From Actinomycetota bacterium (lineage in GTDB: Bacteria; Actinomycetota; Acidimicrobiia; Acidimicrobiales; Ilumatobacteraceae): a DNA stretch of 64,000 nucleotides. Of the stretch, positions 10,244 through 19,705 are shown in pieces; positions within the stretch are counted from its first letter, which is position 1, and every line of letters starts with the position of its first letter. Location of the stretch: assembly GCA_016213625.1 (NCBI GenBank), contig JACQZZ010000001.1, positions 1 through 64,000 on the forward strand, written 5' to 3'. The notes under the pieces are model-generated. The model saw only the letters and a list, made by a program, of their open reading frames with translations, searched no databases and was not told where the DNA came from. Made by a program: the position numbers and the translations under genes.

Positions 10244-10249
10244 ACGGTA
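10244..10249 (-). promoter_or_regulatory. -10 box TACCGT for the thioredoxin-fold/hrpB operon
   Basis: A minus-strand TANNNT box ends 8 nt before GTG 10235, indicating a leaderless or near-leaderless transcript. Confidence 0.4.
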
Positions 10250-10304
10250 GCGCGCCGAGGCCGCGTGCTCCCACCTCACCGGGGCGCGCCGCTGCCGGGA
10301 GGGC

Positions 10305-10310
10305 TAGGTT
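10305..10310 (+). promoter_or_regulatory. -10 box TAGGTT
   Basis: A TANNNT box ends 6 nt before GTG 10317. It supports that unusual start codon as a leaderless start. Confidence 0.45.
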
Positions 10311-10316
10311 CCCCTC

Positions 10317-11117
10317 GTGCACCCCATCGAGCGCCTTCGCTACCTCGCCCGGTCCAGCGGTGCCGACCAGCGCGTGCTCGTCAACGAGACGGCGTCGGCG
10401 CTTCGCGCGCTGCGCATGGATCCCGCAGGGTTGGTGGTGAGCTGCCGCCGGATCGTCGAGCGCCATCCCACCTCGGGGCCGCTGTGGTGGCTCTGCTCAC
10501 ACATGCTCGTCGCATCCGACCCGTCCAGCATCGCACGTGAACTCGCTGCCGCACTGGAGTTGGACCCGACGCCTGCGTTCCTTGCCGATTCGCTCCCGGA
10601 AGACGCCACCGTGCTCGTGATCGGCTGGCCCGACCTCGCCGGCGAGGCGTGCCTCGACCGTGGAGACCTGACCGTGCTGACGGTGGATGCGGACGACCAG
10701 GGTGCGTCGTTCGTCCGCCGCCTGGAACGATCCGACGTCGTGGCCGAGATCGTGGAGCCGAACGCCATCGGTGCGGCGGTGTTGGCCGCCGATCTGGTGC
10801 TCGTGGAGGCCACCGCTGCGAGCACCACCGAGCTGATGGCCACCCGCGGCTCGCGAGCCGCCGCCAGCGTCGCGTACTGCAGCGAGGTGCCGGTGTGGGC
10901 CGTGCTTGGTCGCGGTAGGTGCCTTCCCGATGCGGCGTTCTCGTCGTTGGTCACGGGGGTCGCCGACGTGCGTGTGCCGTGGGACGCGACCGTCGACGTG
11001 GTGCCCCTCGCGCTCGCCACGTACCTCGCCTCCGAGCGGGGCGTGCTGCCCATCGGCGACGTGACGTTGTCGCCCGAGTGCCCGCTCACCCACGAGCTGC
11101 TGCGCCCCACGCGCTGA
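10317..11117 (+). CDS. IF-2B / ribose-1,5-bisphosphate isomerase-like protein (tentative)
   Basis: A 266-residue soluble protein. The N-terminal helical part (ETASALRALRMDPAGLV, then CRRIVERHPTSGPLWWL) resembles the helical domain of eIF-2B alpha-like proteins. The C-terminal half shows a Rossmann-like strand VLVIGWPD and the run AADLVLVEATAAS with a following TRGSRAAASVAYCSEVPVWAVLG, which is reminiscent of the IF-2B core where an aspartate-containing strand is followed by the AxxxxxPVxV element. The catalytic Cys/Asp pair of isomerase family members is not obvious. It may instead be a regulatory relative. It stands alone behind its own promoter. Confidence 0.45.
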   Translation: MHPIERLRYLARSSGADQRVLVNETASALRALRMDPAGLVVSCRRIVERHPTSGPLWWLCSHMLVASDPSSIARELAAALELDPTPAFLADSLPEDATVLVIGWPDLAGEACLDRGDLTVLTVDADDQGASFVRRLERSDVVAEIVEPNAIGAAVLAADLVLVEATAASTTELMATRGSRAAASVAYCSEVPVWAVLGRGRCLPDAAFSSLVTGVADVRVPWDATVDVVPLALATYLASERGVLPIGDVTLSPECPLTHELLRPTR

Positions 11118-11136
11118 CGGCTGGCATGCTGACGGC

Positions 11137-11445
11137 ATGACCGTCATCAAGATCAACGCGCTCACCGTTCCCGCCGAGATGGGGGAGGAGGTGGCGAAGC
11201 GCTTCGCCGCTCGCGCCGGTGCCGTCGACGGACAGGAGGGCTTCGAGGGCTTCGAGCTGCTGCAGCCGACCGACGAGCGCACCACATGGCTCGTGGTCAC
11301 CCGCTGGCGCGACGAGGCCTCATTCGAGGCGTGGCGTTCGTCGTCGGCGTTCGCGCACGGCCACCGGCCGGCCGGTGGCGACGCTCCTGCCCCGATGCCC
11401 ATTCAGGCCGAGTTGTGGAGCTACACCGTCGCCGTCGCCAGCTGA
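11137..11445 (+). CDS. MhuD-type heme-degrading monooxygenase
   Basis: A 102-residue ABM-fold (ferredoxin-like dimer) protein that aligns closely with mycobacterial MhuD through its first 70 residues. It retains Asn7 (VIKINAL), Phe63 and Trp66 (SFEAW), which shape the heme pocket. His74 or His76 in AFAHGHRP is the likely axial ligand; the segment is two residues shorter than in MhuD, so which histidine ligates iron is uncertain. MhuD cleaves heme to mycobilin and iron without releasing CO. It has no heme-transport neighbours here. A CATGCT hexamer 6 nt before ATG 11137 could be a degenerate -10 box. Confidence 0.8.
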   Translation: MTVIKINALTVPAEMGEEVAKRFAARAGAVDGQEGFEGFELLQPTDERTTWLVVTRWRDEASFEAWRSSSAFAHGHRPAGGDAPAPMPIQAELWSYTVAVAS

Positions 11446-11472
11446 CCCACACCCCACACGCCGCGCGCGTGG

Positions 11473-12837
11473 TCAGCGTTGGCCGGCTCGTGTGGGGACG
11501 GTGCCGGCGGCGTCGGCGAGCACTTTGGCGATGGCGTCGATGTCGTGATCGACGAGGCCGACGGTGACGCGCAGCGATGGCGCGTCGGGTTGCACCATGA
11601 ACGGCTCGCCCGGTGCGGCGCCGATGCCCTGGGCCGCGAGCGTGATGAGCGACGACCGCTCGTCGGCCACCTGCATCCACAGGTTGATGCCGTCGGAGCC
11701 GGTGAACCCCACGCCGTGCTGCTCGAGCACCTCGGCCACGGCGGCTCGACGTTCGGCGTACTCGCGGCGGGCGTGGGCGACCGCTTCCACGGTGGGGTCG
11801 TGGTCGAGCATCTCGAGCAGGACCGCCTGCAGGATGCGGCTGCTCCAGCCGGGCCCGAGCAGCCGGCGGTTCGACACCGCGCTCACCACGTGACCCGCAC
11901 CTCCGACACCCGCCAGGCGCAGGTCGGGGCCGTGGCTCTTGGAGTAAGAGCGGATGTGCACCGTGCGGTCGGGCAGATACGTGCCCATGCTGACGAGCGC
12001 GCCACTGGCGATGTCGCCCGAGTGGTCGTCCTCCACCACGATCGCATGGCTCTTGCCGAGCACGGCGGCCAACTGCTTGCCGCGTCGGGCCGTGAGTGTG
12101 ATGCCAGTGGGGTTGTGCGCTCGCGGTTGCAGGAACACGGCAGACGCCCCGCCGGCCAGCGCGTCGGCCAGCGCGTCGGCGCGCATGCCCTGCTCGTCGA
12201 GCGGTACGCCCACCACTTCGGCACCGAGCAGGTCGAGCAGATCGAGCAACGGTGGAAAGGCGGGCTGCTCGACCACCACCCGGTCGCCCAGCCGAACGAC
12301 CACGCTCGCCACCCGATCGAGCGCGTCCATCGCGCCGTCGACGACGGTGAGCTCGTCGGGGGTGAACGGCCAGTCGGCGCGCAGCCGCTCCTCCAACTCG
12401 GGGAGCACCGGGTGGTCGAGATAGCTGCTGGTGAGGGACTGTCGACTCACCCGGGCGATGACCGGCCCGAGGTCGGGTAGCAGCGCGGGATCCGGGGTGC
12501 CGGTGCTGAGATCGAGCGCGAAGTGACCGGGACCCTCGGTGACCCGTCGGTACCGCCGCGGCATGGCCGGGCCGGTGGGTTGGCGGACGAACGTGCCCTG
12601 GCGGCCACGCGCGTCGATGGCACCGACCGCAGCGAGGCTCTGCCAGGCCTCGCTGACCGTGGTGGGGGAGACTCCCAGCTCCGTGGCCAGTTCGCGCACC
12701 GTGGGCAGTCGCTCGCCCACCGGTAGCGCACCGCTCGTGATCATCCGGCCCACCGCGGCGGCGATACCGCGAGCACTGCGATCGGGGATCTCGGCGGCCA
12801 GGTCGCGCACGGCCCGCATCTCGAACGACGGGTTCAT
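11473..12837 (-). CDS. MocR-family transcriptional regulator (GntR HTH + aminotransferase-like domain)
   Basis: A 454-residue regulator with an N-terminal GntR-type winged helix (about residues 25-95; ERLPTVRELATELGVSPTTVSEAW) fused to a fold-type I aminotransferase-like domain. The PLP-binding lysine is in IRSYSKSHGPDLRLAG. MocR proteins use PLP and an amino compound as effector signal and usually control a divergent operon. Here the divergent operon encodes pyrimidine/beta-alanine catabolism, so beta-alanine or beta-aminoisobutyrate is a likely effector (inference). ATG 12837 gives the normal N-terminus; the open frame upstream crosses the divergent promoter and is not coding. A TATTGT box lies 9 nt upstream. 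Confidence 0.85.
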   Translation of the reverse strand: MNPSFEMRAVRDLAAEIPDRSARGIAAAVGRMITSGALPVGERLPTVRELATELGVSPTTVSEAWQSLAAVGAIDARGRQGTFVRQPTGPAMPRRYRRVTEGPGHFALDLSTGTPDPALLPDLGPVIARVSRQSLTSSYLDHPVLPELEERLRADWPFTPDELTVVDGAMDALDRVASVVVRLGDRVVVEQPAFPPLLDLLDLLGAEVVGVPLDEQGMRADALADALAGGASAVFLQPRAHNPTGITLTARRGKQLAAVLGKSHAIVVEDDHSGDIASGALVSMGTYLPDRTVHIRSYSKSHGPDLRLAGVGGAGHVVSAVSNRRLLGPGWSSRILQAVLLEMLDHDPTVEAVAHARREYAERRAAVAEVLEQHGVGFTGSDGINLWMQVADERSSLITLAAQGIGAAPGEPFMVQPDAPSLRVTVGLVDHDIDAIAKVLADAAGTVPTRAGQR

Positions 12838-12882
12838 TGTCCGGTAACAATACAACCATTGTGCGCTCTGAGGTGGAACAAT
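12836..12882. promoter_or_regulatory. putative MocR operator: two ATTGT/ACAAT arm pairs
   Basis: In the 58-bp divergent gap, ATTGT (12836-12840) pairs with ACAAT (12847-12851), and ATTGT (12858-12862) pairs with ACAAT (12878-12882). The first pair has a 6-bp spacer and sits over the regulator start. The second spans the -35 to -10 interval of the divergent promoter. The arrangement fits autoregulation plus control of the catabolic operon. Confidence 0.5.
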
Positions 12883-12888
12883 TAGAGT
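12859..12888 (+). promoter_or_regulatory. promoter of the catabolic operon (TTGTGC - 18 - TAGAGT), leaderless
   Basis: A -35-like TTGTGC at 12859-12864 and -10 TAGAGT at 12883-12888 are 18 bp apart. Seven bases separate the -10 box from ATG 12896, so the transcript should begin at or next to the start codon. Confidence 0.5.
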
Positions 12889-12895
12889 CCCGCAA

Positions 12896-13738
12896 ATGGC
12901 AAACATCGTGAGAGCAGCACTGCTGCAGACGGACTGGCCGGGCACCAAGGACGCGATGCTCGACAAGCACGAACAGTCGGTGCACGACGCGAAGGCCCAG
13001 GGTGCGCAGGTGATGTGCTTCCAGGAGCTGTTCTACGGTCCGTACTTCTGCCAGGTGCAGGAGCCCGAGTACTACCAGTACACCGAGCACATCCCCGATG
13101 GCCCCACCACCCAGCGCTTCCAGGCCATCGCCAAGGAGACCGGCATGGTGCTGGTGCTGCCGATGTACGAGATCGTCCAGCCCGGTCTGTACTACAACAC
13201 CGCGGCCGTCATCGACGCCGACGGCACGTACCTCGGGAAGTACCGCAAGCAGCACATCCCGCAGACCAAGGGCTTCTGGGAGAAGTACTACTTCACGCCC
13301 GGCACCGGCGGGTACCCGGTGTTCGAGACCGCCGTCGGCAAGGTGGGCGTGTACATCTGCTACGACCGCCACTTCCCCGAGGGCTGGCGTGCGCTCGGTC
13401 TCAACGGCGCCGAGATCGTGTTCAACCCGTCGGCCACCAGCCGTGGCCTCAGCGAGTACCTGTGGCGCCTCGAGCAGCCGGCCTCCGCGGTGGCCAACAT
13501 CTACTACGTGGGCGCCATCAACCGCGTCGGCATCGAGCCGCTCGGCGACAACGACTTCTACGGACAGAGCTACTTCGTGGATCCCGAGGGCAAGTTCGTC
13601 GGCGACGTGGGCGACCCCTACAAGCCCGAGCTCATCGTGCGCGACCTCGACCTCGACATGATTCGTACCGTGCGCGATCGCTGGGCGTTCTACCGTGATC
13701 GTCGGCCCGACGCCTACGACGAACTCGTGGCGCGCTGA
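12896..13738 (+). CDS. beta-ureidopropionase (N-carbamoyl-beta-alanine amidohydrolase)
   Basis: A 280-residue carbon-nitrogen hydrolase of the nitrilase superfamily. The catalytic triad is visible as Glu44 (CFQELF), Lys118 (KYRKQHIP) and Cys155 (GVYICYDRHFPEGWR). It is expected to hydrolyse N-carbamoyl-beta-alanine or N-carbamoyl-beta-aminoisobutyrate to the beta-amino acid, CO2 and ammonia, the third step of reductive pyrimidine breakdown. The assignment rests on the adjacent dihydropyrimidinase gene 14 bases downstream; other N-carbamoyl amides are possible. It is transcribed divergently from a MocR regulator and has a leaderless promoter. Confidence 0.87.
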   Translation: MANIVRAALLQTDWPGTKDAMLDKHEQSVHDAKAQGAQVMCFQELFYGPYFCQVQEPEYYQYTEHIPDGPTTQRFQAIAKETGMVLVLPMYEIVQPGLYYNTAAVIDADGTYLGKYRKQHIPQTKGFWEKYYFTPGTGGYPVFETAVGKVGVYICYDRHFPEGWRALGLNGAEIVFNPSATSRGLSEYLWRLEQPASAVANIYYVGAINRVGIEPLGDNDFYGQSYFVDPEGKFVGDVGDPYKPELIVRDLDLDMIRTVRDRWAFYRDRRPDAYDELVAR

Positions 13739-13752
13739 GAAGGGGAACGCAC

Positions 13753-15195
13753 ATGGCACAGACGCTCATCAAGAACGGCCTCGTGGTCTCGACCACCGGC
13801 ACCATCGCCCAGGACGTGCTGGTCACCGACGGCACCATCACCGCAGTCGGCGCGCCCGGCTACTTCACCGAGGAGGGCATGACCACGGTCATCGACGCCG
13901 CGGGCAAGTACGTCATTCCCGGCGGCATCGACGTGCACACGCACATGGAGCTGCCGTTCGGTGGCACGTTCGCCAGCGACACCTTCGAGACCGGCAGCAA
14001 CGCCGCGGCGTGGGGTGGCACCACCACCATCATCGACATGGCGGTACAGCGCTACGGCGAGAACGTGCACGAGGGACTCGCCGAGTGGCACCGCAAAGCC
14101 GACGGCAACTGCTCCATCGACTACGCCTTCCACCAGATCATCGGCGGCGTCGACGACCAGTCGCTGAAGGACATGCAGTACCTCGTGGAACACGAGGGCA
14201 TCAGCAGCTTCAAGCTGTTCATGGCGTACCCCGGCGTGTTCTACAGCGACGACGGACAGATCCTGCGTGCCATGCAGACCGCCGCCGAATGCGGGGCGAT
14301 GATCATGATGCACGCCGAGAACGGCATCGCCATCGACGTGCTCGTCCAGCAGGCGTTGGCCCGCGGCGAGACCGATCCGAAGTACCACAGCTACACCCGC
14401 CCGTCGCCGCTCGAAGCCGAGGCCACCCACCGTGCCATCGTGCTCAGCCACGTGGCCGGCAACGTGCCGCTCTACATCGTGCACATGAGCGCCGGCGACG
14501 CGCTGAACGAGGTGGCCGCGGCTCGACACCACGGCCGCAACGTGTTCGCCGAGACCTGCCCGCAGTACCTGTACCTCACGCTCGAGGAGACGCTCGGGCA
14601 GCCCGGTTTCGAGGGTGCGAAGTGGGTGTGCAGCACCCCGGTGCGCAGCAAGGACCACGACCCCCACTACATCGGCCAGATGGGCCACGGCCACCAGGGC
14701 GACCTGTGGAAGGGCCTGCGGATGAACGAGCTCGCCATCGTCAGCACCGACCACTGCCCGTTCTGCATGAAGGACCAGAAGGAACTGGGCCTGGGCAACT
14801 TCGCCGCCATCCCCAACGGCATCGGTGGCGTCGAGCACCGCATGGAGCTGCTCTACCAGGGTGTGGTGAACGGCGAGATCACGCTCGAGCGGTGGGTGGA
14901 GACCTGCTGCACCACGCCGGCGCGCATGTTCGGCATGTACCCGAAGAAGGGCGTCATCGCGCCAGGCGCCGACGCCGACATCGTGGTCTGGGACCCCAAT
15001 CGCCAGACCAAGATCGGTATCAACGACAAGCACCACATGAACATGGACCACTCGGCATGGGAGGGGTGGGTGATCGACGGCAAGGTCGACACCGTGCTGT
15101 CCCGAGGCACCGTGGTCATCGAGAACGACACCTTCGTGGGTCGGAAGGGTCATGGGCAGTACGTGAAGCGCGGGCTGAGTCAGTACCTCGTCTGA
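13753..15195 (+). CDS. dihydropyrimidinase (D-hydantoinase)
   Basis: A 480-residue cyclic amidohydrolase that opens dihydrouracil/dihydrothymine to N-carbamoyl-beta-amino acids. Metal ligands are in place: His62 and His64 (IDVHTHM), the carboxylated Lys154 (SSFKLFMAYPG), His in MMHAENG, His in YIVHMS and the catalytic Asp in VSTDHCPF. A strong ribosome site (GAAGGGGAAC) precedes ATG 13753. It acts directly before the upstream beta-ureidopropionase, and the two are clearly one operon. The dihydropyrimidine dehydrogenase that would produce its substrate is not in this window. Confidence 0.93.
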   Translation: MAQTLIKNGLVVSTTGTIAQDVLVTDGTITAVGAPGYFTEEGMTTVIDAAGKYVIPGGIDVHTHMELPFGGTFASDTFETGSNAAAWGGTTTIIDMAVQRYGENVHEGLAEWHRKADGNCSIDYAFHQIIGGVDDQSLKDMQYLVEHEGISSFKLFMAYPGVFYSDDGQILRAMQTAAECGAMIMMHAENGIAIDVLVQQALARGETDPKYHSYTRPSPLEAEATHRAIVLSHVAGNVPLYIVHMSAGDALNEVAAARHHGRNVFAETCPQYLYLTLEETLGQPGFEGAKWVCSTPVRSKDHDPHYIGQMGHGHQGDLWKGLRMNELAIVSTDHCPFCMKDQKELGLGNFAAIPNGIGGVEHRMELLYQGVVNGEITLERWVETCCTTPARMFGMYPKKGVIAPGADADIVVWDPNRQTKIGINDKHHMNMDHSAWEGWVIDGKVDTVLSRGTVVIENDTFVGRKGHGQYVKRGLSQYLV

Positions 15196-15199
15196 GTCC

Positions 15200-15280
15200 C
15201 GTTCGGGAACGCCCCGGCGTTCGGTCCTCGACACGGTCGCCGTTCAGGAACACCTCGGCGTTCGGTCCTCGACACGGTCG
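15200..15280 (+). repeat. tandem 41-bp repeat between the dihydropyrimidinase and dehydrogenase genes
   Basis: Two copies of a 40-base unit, 15200-15239 and 15241-15280, agree at 37 of 40 bases with a one-base spacer. The first copy opens with the self-complementary CGTTCGGGAACG. The pair begins 5 bases after the dihydropyrimidinase stop and ends 78 bases before the next start. It could be an operator array or an RNA structure; it is not a typical terminator. Confidence 0.7.
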
Positions 15281-15357
15281 GCGAACCGATGCCGACCTAC
15301 CGTCTCGGCCCCGAACCCCGAGCCATTCCCTCACTTGAATCTCAAAGGAAGAAGCAC

Positions 15358-16842
<1,485 letters not shown>

Positions 16843-16851
16843 CCACGTTCG

Positions 16852-16877
16852 GGCGGCGGTCGTCAGCGGCCGCCGCC
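16852..16877 (+). terminator. GC-rich stem-loop after mmsA
   Basis: GGCGGCGG (16852-16859) pairs with CCGCCGCC (16870-16877) around a 10-base loop. There is no T tract, as is common for high-GC actinobacteria. Confidence 0.45.
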
Positions 16878-16947
16878 TGATCACGTTGTAACAGGGCGTT
16901 CATGGCCGGGGAGCCGTGGGCGCTGATCTACAGGGGAGAATGAGATC

Positions 16948-17979
16948 GTGGATTTCGGAGTCGTGCTGCAGACCACACCGCCCTCGGCGAGGGTGGTCGA
17001 TCTGGCCAAGCGTGCCGAGCAATTCGGGTTCACCCACGTGTGGACCTTCGACAGCCACATCCTGTGGCAGGAGCCGTACGTCATCTACAGCCAGATCCTG
17101 GCCGAGACGCGCAACGTCGTGGTGGGCCCGATGGTCACGAACCCGGCCACTCGCGACTGGACCGTCACCGCCAGCCTGTACGCCACGCTGAACGAGATGT
17201 TCGGCAATCGCACCGTCTGCGGCATCGGCCGCGGCGACTCGGCCGTGCGGGTCACGAACGGTTCCCCCACCACGCTCGCCACCTTGCGTGAGAGCGTGCA
17301 CGTCATCCGCGAACTGGGCAACGGGCGCGGGGTGCAGTACAAGGGCAACGAGATCCGCTTCCCCTGGGCCGGCAAGAGCGAGCTCGAGGTGTGGGTGGCC
17401 GCGTACGGGCCCAAGGCGCTCGCGCTCACGGGTGAGGTGGGCGACGGGTTCATCCTCCAGTTGGCCGACCTGTCCATCGCCGCATGGACCATCGGTGCGG
17501 TGCGCAACGCCGCGGCCGCCGCGGGCCGCGATCCCGACGACGTGAAGATCTGCGTGGCTGCGCCGGCGTACGTCACCGACGGCACACCCGAAGGGCTGGC
17601 GCACGGTCGCGAGCAGTGCCGTTGGTTCGGCGGCATGGTGGGCAACCACGTGGCCGACATCGTGGCGCGCTACGGCGCCGACACCGATGCAGTGCCGCAG
17701 GCGCTCACCGATTACATCAAGGGCCGCCAGGGCTACGACTACAACGAGCATGGTCAGGCCGGCAACACGCACACCCAGTTCGTGCCCGACGAGATCGTCG
17801 ACCGCTTCTGCATCGTCGGCCCGGTGGAGACGCACATCGAGCGCATGCGCCAACTGAAGGACCTCGGGGTGGATCAGTTCAGCATCTACCTGCAGCACGA
17901 CGACAAGGACCACACCCTCGCCGAGTACGGCGAGAAGGTGCTGCCCGCCGTCGCCGAGCATGTGAGGGCGCGTTCGTGA
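16948..17979 (+). CDS. LLM class oxidoreductase linked to pyrimidine locus
   Basis: A 343-residue luciferase-like TIM-barrel enzyme. It opens with DFGVVLQTTPPSARVVDL and carries FTHVWTFDSHILW and NRTVCGIGRGDSAVRV, matching the TIGR03842-like F420-dependent group. It is the first gene of an operon with an ABC importer: its stop overlaps the GTG start of the first permease. RutA, which opens the uracil ring, belongs to the same superfamily, so a role on a pyrimidine ring here is worth testing. That is an inference from context only. AGGGGAG at 16932-16938 is the ribosome site for GTG 16948. Confidence 0.8.
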   Translation: MDFGVVLQTTPPSARVVDLAKRAEQFGFTHVWTFDSHILWQEPYVIYSQILAETRNVVVGPMVTNPATRDWTVTASLYATLNEMFGNRTVCGIGRGDSAVRVTNGSPTTLATLRESVHVIRELGNGRGVQYKGNEIRFPWAGKSELEVWVAAYGPKALALTGEVGDGFILQLADLSIAAWTIGAVRNAAAAAGRDPDDVKICVAAPAYVTDGTPEGLAHGREQCRWFGGMVGNHVADIVARYGADTDAVPQALTDYIKGRQGYDYNEHGQAGNTHTQFVPDEIVDRFCIVGPVETHIERMRQLKDLGVDQFSIYLQHDDKDHTLAEYGEKVLPAVAEHVRARS

Positions 17980-18863
17980 CCGACGCCGAACGGCAGCGTC
18001 GACGCACGCGCATCCGTCGCGCCTCGATGTTCGCCGTGGCGTTCGTACTCGTGGCCGTCTCGTGGGAGTTGTACAAAGCGGTGGGCCCTGAGAAGGGCGG
18101 CACGATCTTCGGCACGCGCATCCTGGCCCGCACCGACGATCGGGCGATGCCGCACATCTGGGACATGTTCTCCCGGTTCAGCGAGTCCGAGGTTCGAGGC
18201 GGGGAGGACAGCGTGTTCGTCGTCGTCCTGCGCGCTGCCTGGTACTCGTTCCGTTGCGCCCTGGCGGCATTCGTGGCGGGGTCGCTGCTCGGCATCGGAC
18301 TCGCCGTGCTGATGGCGCGGTTCCGGTTCTTCGAGCGCGCGCTCATGCCGTATCTGGTGATCAGCCAGACCGTGCCCATCATCGTGCTGGCTCCGCTCAT
18401 CTTCTCGCTCATGGCCTACAACAGTCGCGAGCTCGCGTCGAAGACATGGTTGGCAGCCGTGCTGCTGGGCGTGTTCCTCGCCTTCTTCCCAGTCGCGATG
18501 GGAACCCTGCGAGGGCTGCAGACCACGCCGTCCGCGCCGCTGGAGTTGATGGACTCGTACGCCGCCGGGTGGTGGAAGACGCTGTGGAAGTTGCGCTTCC
18601 CCAATGCGGTGCCATTCCTTGCGCCGGCCCTCCGCCTGGCCGGCGCGGCCGCCGTCGTGGGCGTCACGGTGTCGGAGATCTCGTTGGGCGTGAGGTACGG
18701 CGTGGGCCGCCTCATCCTGTCGTACGGGCAGGAGGCCACCTCCGACCCGCCGAAGCTGTACACCGCCGTGTTCGGCGCCGCCGCACTCGGCCTGGTGATG
18801 GCTGCCGTCGTGGTGGGCATCGACCGACTGCTCATGCGCAACCGACCGCCGGAGGCGGTGTGA
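17976..18863 (+). CDS. ABC transporter permease (SsuC/ThiX-type)
   Basis: A 295-residue inner-membrane permease with about six hydrophobic segments and the cytoplasmic EAA-like loop AYAAGWWKTLWKLRFPNAVPF that docks with the ATPase. An unusually long periplasm-facing stretch (about residues 35-80) follows the first helix. Start GTG 17976 overlaps the LLM stop as GTGA; the frame is open much further upstream but that is antisense-type noise inside the LLM gene. It pairs with a second, distinct permease two genes on, so the channel is probably a heterodimer. Confidence 0.85.
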   Translation: MTDAERQRRRTRIRRASMFAVAFVLVAVSWELYKAVGPEKGGTIFGTRILARTDDRAMPHIWDMFSRFSESEVRGGEDSVFVVVLRAAWYSFRCALAAFVAGSLLGIGLAVLMARFRFFERALMPYLVISQTVPIIVLAPLIFSLMAYNSRELASKTWLAAVLLGVFLAFFPVAMGTLRGLQTTPSAPLELMDSYAAGWWKTLWKLRFPNAVPFLAPALRLAGAAAVVGVTVSEISLGVRYGVGRLILSYGQEATSDPPKLYTAVFGAAALGLVMAAVVVGIDRLLMRNRPPEAV

Positions 18864-19705
18864 TGGAGAACTCGATGACCGTGTCGTCCCCCGAAGCCGG
18901 TACCTCGCCGGCCGTCGCCATTCGTGGCGTGAACAAGATCTTCAACCAGGGCAAGCCGAATCAGGTCGACGCGCTGGTCGACATCGATCTCGACGTGCAG
19001 CCCGGTGAGTTCATCTCGCTCATCGGTCCGTCGGGCTGCGGCAAGAGCACACTGCTGCGCCTGGTGGCCGATCTCCTGGAACCCACGTCGGGCTCGGTCA
19101 CGATCCACGGCAAGTCGGCACATCAGGCGCGTGTCGATCAGGACTACGGCATGGCCTTCCAACAGAGCGGTCTGTTCGAGTGGCGCACCGTCGAGCGCAA
19201 CATCGAGCTGCCGCTCGAGCTGAAGGGCTGGGACAAGGCAGCCCGACGCCAACGCTCGCAGGAGATGCTCGAGCTGGTGAAGCTCCCCGAGTTCGCCAAG
19301 CACATGCCCTGGCAGCTCTCCGGCGGCATGCAGCAGCGCATCGCCATTGCTCGTGCACTCGCGTCGCACCCGAAGTTGCTGTTGATGGACGAACCGTTCG
19401 GCGCGCTCGACGAGATGACCCGCGAGCACATGCAGGCCGAACTGCTGCGCATCTGCGCCGCAGCCGGCACCACGGTGGTGTTCGTCACCCACTCCATCCC
19501 CGAGGCGGTGTACCTGGCCGACCGTGTGGTGGTCATGTCGCCTCGGCCCGGACGCATCACCGAGATCGTGTCGGTCGCGCTCGGGCGCGACCGCTCCGAG
19601 CTCACCCGCGAGGCGACCGACTTCTTCGCTCGCGTCACCGAGGTGCGCGAGGCATTGCGCGGCATCGAGATGGCGGATCACGCGAAGGGCATCGACGACC
19701 GGTGA
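18863..19705 (+). CDS. ABC transporter ATP-binding protein (SsuB/TauB-type)
   Basis: A 280-residue ATPase energising the importer. Walker A GPSGCGKST, Q-loop FQQSGLFEW, signature LSGGMQQR, Walker B LLLMDEPFGALDE and H-loop VTHS are intact. ATG 18863 overlaps the preceding TGA. It belongs to the nitrate/sulfonate/taurine/thiamine-precursor type of importers, which move small organic compounds. Its position in the pyrimidine locus suggests a pyrimidine, dihydropyrimidine or hydantoin cargo (inference). Confidence 0.9.
   Translation: MENSMTVSSPEAGTSPAVAIRGVNKIFNQGKPNQVDALVDIDLDVQPGEFISLIGPSGCGKSTLLRLVADLLEPTSGSVTIHGKSAHQARVDQDYGMAFQQSGLFEWRTVERNIELPLELKGWDKAARRQRSQEMLELVKLPEFAKHMPWQLSGGMQQRIAIARALASHPKLLLMDEPFGALDEMTREHMQAELLRICAAAGTTVVFVTHSIPEAVYLADRVVVMSPRPGRITEIVSVALGRDRSELTREATDFFARVTEVREALRGIEMADHAKGIDDR

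Noticed and set aside
12838..12966. An N-terminal extension of the MocR regulator
   Set aside because: It would run through the divergent promoter and into the ureidopropionase gene; MocR proteins normally begin close to the winged helix as from ATG 12837.
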